DNA of 64,000 nucleotides, from contig JAINUG010000020.1 in the NCBI GenBank assembly GCA_029706075.1, forward strand, positions 1,503,625 to 1,567,624, read 5' to 3'. Positions within the stretch are counted from its first letter, which is position 1, and every line of letters begins with the position of its first letter. The stretch is from Aldrovandia affinis. Taxonomy: Eukaryota > Chordata > Actinopteri > Notacanthiformes > Halosauridae. A program made the position numbers and the translations under genes. Of the stretch, positions 59,501 through 64,000 are shown piece after piece. The notes beneath the pieces are model-generated. The model did no database searches and was not told the DNA's origin. It saw only the letters and a program-made list of their open reading frames with translations.

Positions 59501-62309
59501 CACCCAACAGGTGGAGATCATACGAAGGCGGCTCCACAAGGACATGCTCCACAACCCAGTGGTCATGCTCAATTTCTGCCCCAACCTGAAAGCCATGGCC
59601 TCTGACCTAAGACAAGTCCAGGGGGAGTTTATCTTCCTCATTGACCGCAGTGGGAGCATGAGTGGTGTCAACATCAACCGAGTCAAGGTAATGCCAGCTT
59701 TGGCCCGCTTCCTAATTTGCGCATTGTGATGTAACGATGATGTCACAAGCCCATTCCGTGGATATTTAGGTCCATTAAGCGGAATTCAGTAATCTACAGT
59801 CTATTTGATTTTTAGGCTCTGGAACAGAAAGACAAGCTCAGTCTAACTTGTACTGGCTGAACGAAACAGCTTTTTTGTTGTGATAAATAATGTTCTTAGA
59901 AGGGATCTTTGCATCTTTGCAGAGAGGCCAATAACACATCTTCAAAATGAGGACACACGATCCCTTAGGCCTGATAAACGCATTGGACAGTATAATTCCA
60001 TATTGCATTGAGGGTCAGGTTGACATATGCGCCTCTTCCAGACTCTAGGCTTGTTGAGTCCACTTTGAATAGGATTTCATCTTCTGACACTGTGCGTGCA
60101 TTACCTTTTGAAGGCTTAGGAAATCATAATGATAATTATATTTCTCCTGGTCTTTGGCCTATTATGAATGCCACAAATCAATGTTAAACATTGCTCTTTA
60201 AACATACAGAGAGAATGCTCACTGTGATAGATTCTCAGAATTATAAGAAACTGCCAAGTATATTAAGTTTGTGTTCCAGCTCTTTCAAAGGGGGACATTC
60301 ATTGTACGGCTAAAACCATCTAATATTGATGTTGGCCATCATTTGAGCGATTAATGTTGTCAGTTGTCAGCTTCCTGGTGTCATTAGTTTGAGGGAAGGA
60401 CATGCTGATGCTATTCTAATGATTATTTGTGAAACAGTTTCTTCATATCAAGTCCGGGGGTGTTTTATTCTGTTCAAGAGTTTACTTTGTCATCAAAGGG
60501 CAAATAATGCAGTCTTTTGCAAGTTTGGCAAGAACTGAATCTTTAATTTAATTGAAGAAGAAACTTAATTATTTGACTTAATCTTTAATCTAATTGCACC
60601 ACATTAATTTAAAATGTCCTGACAACCTTATTTAACTGCTGGTGATCGTGTAAACCAGTCAGGAAAGGGGATAAAAGAAAGGATCACCACAATGCTTTTA
60701 AAATATGAGATCAGTGTAACTTAATGCTAATGTGTATATATGCATGTGTGTGCATGTGTGTGTGTGTGCAAGAGGTGAAAGAATTTGTAGCATCTAAATA
60801 AATCAGGAAGTGTTGTTGTATGCTGAACCAAATTATGTTTCACTAAACAAGCCCTTACTTACTGTAGCCCCCATGATACTAAATAATGAACACACTATGC
60901 CAAGATAGAGCTTTAAGTTTCATATTTTTTCCTGATTTCTCACAATTTGGTGGCCAATAGTACCTTCTACTATTTCACCTATCCCCGCCCCTATATTATG
61001 AGTCCACCGCCACAACTCTGGGACCAGCAGCGACAATGACGAACTGAACCGTCTCCTCCTAAACGGAAACCCGCCAAGACGTTGACTGTAACTCCAGCAC
61101 ACACAGAGCCACTTGCATGCAATGAACCCTACCCCCTCCCCTTGGGGGCGGACAGTAAAAGACCCATTTCAGTTATAAAATGGTCATGGAGATTACTGAT
61201 TATATTAGCATTGCATAAGATTGCATCATTTTGCAGTCATTCAACATTGCAGTCATTATAGTTGTCACTATTATCAATGTCTAACATTCAGGCATATTTT
61301 GTGTACAAAATCTGACTTTAATGATTATTCTCATCAAGTACGAGGTATTATTTTTCATTCTAACATTAGTTTTCATGCTATACCATCTTCTCAAGCTCCC
61401 ACATAAAGCAAATTGACTTTGCAATCATCCACCCTGGGATAGTGCAAAAGTGGAGGAATGTCACATGACTGCAATTGGCTCTGTGGCTGTGATTTTTGAA
61501 TTAAGATTCTCTCCACGTATATTCCTGGCTAACGGTTAATAAAGTCTGCCGAAGGTGCACCTGTGCTTGCCTGTCCCCAACTTGCTGTAGCTGGGAACCA
61601 CAGCATATTAAACAGGGTATGAAAGACAGATTCATAATGGCCTTGTTAAATTGGTAATAAGTTGGTGCCACTAATATCTGCTGTAGATGTAAAGGGTGAA
61701 ACGGTTAGGTGGAGTACAGGCAGGTGAAGGCTTGCCCCTGATTATATGCTCCTGGCTCGTCAGCTGGACTCTTAATCTTCATGTTTCTAGATGCCTGCTC
61801 CCCTCTCATTTTCAGGAAGCCATGGTGGTGATTCTGAAGAGCCTTGTCCCAGCATGCCTGTTCAATATCATAGGATTTGGCTCCACATTCAAAACCTTAT
61901 TCCCCTCCAGCCAGAGCTACGGAGAGGTATGAAAATGGATTTGTCTCAAGGCTGGAAAACACAAAGACACTTAATACTAAATGATTCCAATCTCTGCTCT
62001 TTGCTCTATCCTATTGTCTGAACCAATTTTAAAGCCATTGTCTGTGTTATCTTCAATGTTTTCATTTTGAATCTTTCAAATGTTGCCTAAATGTGCTCCA
62101 TTTCAGGAGACCCTGGGCATAGCTTGCGGACACATCAAGAAGATCCGAGCTGACATGGGTGGCACCAACATCCTGGAGCCGCTCAGCTGGATCTTGCGGC
62201 AGCCCATGTACCAGGGCCACCCCCGAATGCTCTACCTGCTCACCGATGGGGCCGTCAGCAACACGGGAAAGGTCATTGAGCTGGTCCGCAGCCACGCCCG
62301 CTTCGCCAG
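44440..62309 (+). CDS. vwa5b1: von Willebrand factor A domain-containing protein 5B1, exons 1-9 (gene continues)
   Basis: Exons: 44440-44578, 45670-45831, 46152-46413, 46564-46715, 53903-54034, 55848-55972, 59511-59687, 61816-61926 and 62107-62309; 487 codons plus 2 bases, all phases agreeing, all GT-AG. Start: [10 protein letters not shown]. Residues 1-130 form the VIT region ([10 protein letters not shown], then [14 protein letters not shown]). [20 protein letters not shown] and [11 protein letters not shown] are family signatures. The VWA domain starts near 365 with MIDAS residues D369-S371-S373 (DRSGSMSG), T440 (MGGTN) and D467 (TDGAV), all present. The match is to VWA5B1 rather than VWA5B2, which lacks this MIDAS. 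Such domains bind ligands through a metal ion; the protein's role is not known. Exon 3 uses the acceptor at 46151; an upstream AG at 46116 gives the wrong phase. Later exons lie beyond the window. Confidence 0.95.
46716..47330. other. Start of vwa5b1 intron 4, no feature seen
   Basis: AT-rich intronic DNA without recognised elements. Confidence 0.5.
47331..48480. mobile_element. Possible MITE in vwa5b1 intron 4
   Basis: Both ends are GC- and CG-rich (GGGCCCTATTTTGG at the left; TGCGCTAGGGCATAAC at the right) against an AT-rich middle, and share words such as GGGCAT and AACGCAA. Clear inverted ends were not found. Confidence 0.3.
48520..48795 (-). pseudogene. Mutator-like transposase-domain fragment
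   Basis: The minus strand carries [20 protein letters not shown], then [18 protein letters not shown]. This pattern (Lys-Arg-Gly-x-x-Ser, then VVDYEVLS and CHAC) recurs in uncharacterised MULE-like proteins of animals. It is about 90 codons and cut at both ends. Confidence 0.55.
48800..49508 (-). mobile_element. Probable solo LTR
   Basis: On the minus strand it starts TGTCATGGTTGTTCC (49508) and has CTATTTAAACC near 49415 as a TATA-like box. The other end is near 48800 but not defined. It lies against the Mutator-like fragment, so the two may belong to one composite. Confidence 0.4.
49637..49693. repeat. (TA)n tract
   Basis: Two runs of TA separated by CACTAC. Confidence 0.95.
49694..49847. 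mobile_element. Tc1-like element (CACTACCGGTCAAAAG family), copy 2, deleted to 154 bp
   Basis: The left inverted repeat as at 22049 and 63580 is fused to GTAGTG of the far end. No coding remains. TA lies on both sides. Confidence 0.8.
49854..50870 (-). mobile_element. Tc1-like element (CACCGATTAGCCACAACATT family)
   Basis: The inverted ends of about 28 bp (CACCGATTAGCCACAACATT and complement, ending 50870) are flanked by TA. It is 1017 bp long and carries most of a transposase gene. Confidence 0.9.
49890..50724 (-). pseudogene. Tc1 transposase, internally deleted, with catalytic lesion
   Basis: From the ATG ([10 protein letters not shown], at about 50722) the minus strand encodes the paired-like DNA-binding region ([17 protein letters not shown]) and [14 protein letters not shown]. 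About 60 codons with the first catalytic Asp are deleted before [12 protein letters not shown]. The second Asp is present in [11 protein letters not shown]. The third position reads [10 protein letters not shown], so the Glu is Lys. A stop follows at 50054, after which similarity continues to about 49890. Confidence 0.85.
50880..51537. mobile_element. Unclassified interspersed sequence between (TA)n tracts
   Basis: About 640 bp with balanced base composition, sharply bounded by (TA)n on both sides. There is no coding match. It may be an LTR or leader fragment of a retroelement. Confidence 0.35.
51538..51618. repeat. (TA)n tract
   Basis: A near-perfect TA repeat with three CTG interruptions. 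Confidence 0.95.
51619..51979 (-). mobile_element. tRNA-derived SINE (GCGGCACGGTGG family), copy 1
   Basis: On the minus strand it runs from GGCGGCACGGTGGTGCAGTG with a GGTTCGAATCC B box through GTTTCCTCCGGTACTCCGG to a (GGAT)n tail. It is the same family as 57512-57872, which lies in the opposite orientation. Confidence 0.85.
51980..52038. repeat. (TA)n tract
   Basis: TA repeat adjoining a Tc1 end. Confidence 0.95.
52039..53469 (-). mobile_element. Tc1-like element (CAGTGGGGAAAATAAGTATT family)
   Basis: Inverted ends CAGTGGGGAAAATAAGTATT-like (52039 and 53469), extending over 150 bp, flanked by TA inside (TA)n. 1431 bp. Confidence 0.9.
52258..53096 (-). pseudogene. Tc1 transposase, catalytic core partly deleted
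   Basis: ATG at 53096 ([10 protein letters not shown]). The DNA-binding region has [20 protein letters not shown] and [10 protein letters not shown]. The first catalytic Asp is in [12 protein letters not shown], followed by [20 protein letters not shown]. The frame is clean to [11 protein letters not shown] (near 52390). There about 60 codons holding the second Asp and the Glu are deleted, and the C-terminal remainder ([16 protein letters not shown]) continues out of frame to about 52258. This is the best preserved transposase N-terminus in the window. Confidence 0.9.
53470..53526. repeat. (TA)n tract
   Basis: A perfect TA repeat of about 55 bp. Confidence 0.95.
54730..55021 (+). mobile_element. 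LINE 3' UTR fragment in vwa5b1 intron 5
   Basis: The TTGCACT and CAATGTGAC words repeat. Then come ATCTCGTTCTTTC and GGAATGACAATAAAAGCAAC with a (CTCAA)n tail. This matches the general look of fish LINE 3' ends. Confidence 0.6.
56357..56401. repeat. Perfect 20-bp stem, 5-nt loop hairpin
   Basis: 56357-56376 is the exact reverse complement of 56382-56401, in vwa5b1 intron 6. The arm contains GGAGCTCTGTATTG. Confidence 0.9.
56457..56850 (+). repeat. 208-bp tandem duplication
   Basis: The block starting GTTCTTTCAAGCTGAAATGG at 56457 recurs at 56665 with small deletions. A short third piece (TTTTGTACATATCACG) returns at 56897. Confidence 0.9.
57512..57872 (+). mobile_element. tRNA-derived SINE (GCGGCACGGTGG family), copy 2
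   Basis: GGCGGCACGGTGGTGCAGTG, then a GGGTTCGAATCC B box, a body matching 51619-51979, and a GGATGGATGGA tail. It lies in vwa5b1 intron 6. Confidence 0.85.
57910..57956 (+). repeat. Interspersed fish repeat (ATTTAGCAGAGGC motif), copy 4
   Basis: A short fragment directly after the SINE. Confidence 0.5.
57957..59510. other. Rest of vwa5b1 intron 6, no feature seen
   Basis: AT-rich intronic DNA with no supported element. Confidence 0.5.
59688..60925. other. vwa5b1 intron 7, first part
   Basis: There is a short (TG)n run at 60745-60770 and nothing else supported. Confidence 0.5.
60926..61165 (-). mobile_element. SINE fragment in vwa5b1 intron 7
   Basis: On the minus strand, CTGTCCGCCCCCAAGGGGAG through to TGGCCACCAAATTGTGAGAA. 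It corresponds to the body and 3' end of the SINEs at 13206 and 29596; the tRNA head is missing. Confidence 0.7.
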
Positions 62310-63579
62310 GTATTGTACCCCCCCCTCTGCCTCCTTTGGGGGAGAAAGTAAGCTGACAGGGAACATTATGAACCTCTCCTCCAAAGGTGATTGAGCCCAT
62401 TTGTGCCAGGGGGACCTGCTCTTTGCTTTAGGGTGCGCCTGTACCTTCCCTAGGGGCTTGACATTGTTCCAGTGGGGTGCCAGGTGTCAGTGAATTCCCA
62501 GAGCAGATGCATATGACTTGTAGAGGTGAGGATTCGCCTTTGAATGGATTCATGAAGTTGGAGAATTTAGATTAGATACTTCATTAATCCCCATACAGAA
62601 ATACATTTCTGGGAGGATCAGCCTGTTTCACTTAAAAGAAAATTCCTGCTTTTTTGTAATGTCTTTCACAGGAAACTGTTGTGTACCAATACAGTTCAAC
62701 TACTGCCAGATTCTGTGTCTTATTGAAATCTAAAATATCTGCAAACCTCTGAGGCATTAATGGTTGGATCTGTACTTGGCTTTTTGAGGTTGCAGTTCTC
62801 GGCCTGTGGCTTTGTAAACAATTTGGGGCATAATTGATTTTGAATCTGCCCCACTTTTGAAGAGAAGGATGAACACACTCTCATAACTTGATTATGAGCA
62901 TGAAGCTTGGCCAGTCCAAGCCAATTACTTATATAATATTTCACCATAATCATTTCAACTAGCTCTCAAATCCACATATGTGGACATCGTCAAGATTAAG
63001 TAATTACAGGCCCAATTACAATGTCAGGCCCCAAACCACACTCAACATTGGCAGCCATATTAATGGTTACATTTCCTGTGTGTCTTCAAATCAACACATT
63101 GATTATGTACAGCAATGCCCTGCTATAGTTACATCAGGTATCTTTGAGATCGCAAACCAATAATCTACCCACTAGGTAATATATTTTTACATGTCAAAGA
63201 TGAAAATAAGTGATGCCCGCTGTTATGTGTGTGCAAGCCACAATATGGCAAGACATCTGAATTAGCAAACAAACTATTTTTGGTGCTGAAGATAATTCTC
63301 CTGCAGTTTAGCTAGAGAGGTTTCTTGTCTTTCCTTGTTTTTGCTCCTGACTGTTCGGAGCCACCTCGGTTCAGATTGCATAATTGACTTGGTGTCTCTG
63401 TCTCAGCAGCAATTTAACCAGGCTCAGGGAGAGTTGGCTATATATATGTGTCACGAGCCCCACTGTTAATTTAGTTGACTACGCCACTCCCACTATTGGG
63501 TGGGAGAACCCTGCTAAGTATTTCAAGGGAAAAGCCCCACACAGATAGTTTTCAATTGAATGAAACAGACAGAAGCTAA
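62310..63579. other. Downstream of vwa5b1 exon 9, presumably intron 9
   Basis: No exon matching the next part of the VWA domain is seen, so intron 9 is longer than 1.7 kb. A TGTCACGAGCCCC phrase at 63449 may be an LTR start. Confidence 0.45.
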
Positions 63580-64000
63580 CACTACCAGTCAAACGTTTGA
63601 GAACATCCCAATTTTTCCAGTTTTTACTGAAATTTAAACAGTTCCAGTCCAGTGAAGTCCAGTGAATAACCTGAAATGGTACAAAGGTAAGCAGTAAACT
63701 GCCAGAGGTTAAAAAAAAAATGTTTAGGTTACCAAAAACTGAAAAAGATTTTTTTGGAAGTGAGTACAGTTTCCTACACCATCAAAAGGCACTTGGAAAC
63801 TTTGACAGGAAGAGGTCTGGCAGACCCAAAGCCACAACAAAATCAGAAGACAAATTTCTGAGAGTCAACAGCTTTAGGCGGCTCACAGGACAACAGCTTC
63901 AAGCACAGTTTAACACTGGTCGAAGTAAGGAAGTCTCAGTTTCAACTGTGCAGAGAGGACTTTGAGCTGCAGTTTTGACAGGTCGAGTGGCAGTAAGAAA
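63580..64000 (+). mobile_element. Tc1-like element (CACTACCGGTCAAAAG family), copy 3, cut by the window end
   Basis: The left end CACTACCAGTCAAACGTTTG resembles that of copy 1 and lies in the orientation opposite to it. The transposase start follows. Confidence 0.85.
63750..64000 (+). pseudogene. Tc1 transposase N-terminal fragment
   Basis: The plus strand carries DRKRSGRPKATTKSEDKFLR and RRLTGQQLQAQF, closely matching the copy at 22580-22768. It has a stop at 63963 and runs out of the window. Confidence 0.75.

Overview
The window looks like nuclear DNA of a ray-finned (probably teleost) fish. It has vertebrate exon-intron genes with clean splice signals, at least seven Tc1-like DNA transposon families, L2-type LINEs with AAATC-type tails, tRNA-derived SINEs, Harbinger and hAT elements, and long (TA)n, (TG)n and (GA)n tracts. 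I cannot name the species.

Two host protein-coding genes are recognisable, transcribed away from each other. (1) A complete 12-exon class B GPCR on the minus strand (21116 down to 11523, 489 codons) is a calcitonin receptor-like receptor, calcrl. Its exon phases all agree, but intron 8 needs a GC-AG donor and the conserved Gly after the TM4 Trp reads as Val. (2) The first nine exons of vwa5b1 lie on the plus strand (44440 to 62309, then out of the window) and encode the VIT region and most of a VWA domain with an intact MIDAS. About 23 kb of repeat-dotted sequence separates the two start codons. A third host-type gene is a 5S rRNA gene copy on the minus strand (33332 to 31709), split by a Harbinger transposon.

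Layout. 1-5401: a Tc1 element containing a LINE whose 5' ORF carries a 2A-like peptide and a 39-bp in-frame repeat; that LINE's endonuclease domain is itself interrupted by an internally deleted L2 LINE with a 7-bp target duplication. 5406-10451: a Tc1-type MITE whose right end was hit by a full-length Mag-like Ty3/Gypsy element with identical 216-bp LTRs and a 5-bp target duplication, yet with many frame breaks in gag-pol. 10467-11381: a hAT derivative. 11523-21116: calcrl, its introns holding SINEs, an L2 scrap and a probable solo LTR with an 11-bp minisatellite. 22-31 kb: intergenic DNA with Tc1 remnants, a Tx1/L1-type LINE endonuclease fragment, a SINE and an internally deleted chromodomain Gypsy element. 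31.7-33.3 kb: the split 5S gene. 33.5-44.4 kb: a Tc1 remnant, MITEs and simple repeats. 44.4-62.3 kb: vwa5b1, with intron 4 packed with Tc1 copies, a SINE and LTR-like pieces strung along (TA)n tracts. 62.3-64 kb: intronic or intergenic DNA ending in another Tc1 copy.

The two host genes show no functional link. calcrl encodes a plasma-membrane receptor expected to pair with RAMPs; vwa5b1 encodes a VIT/VWA protein of little-known function. Most of the sequence is the record of successive transposon insertions, and the target duplications let their order be read. I saw no new defence or metabolic system. The most unusual items are the 2A-LINE with its repeat-expanded ORF, the Gypsy element that looks young by its LTRs but has a broken coding region, and the 5S gene split by Harbinger.
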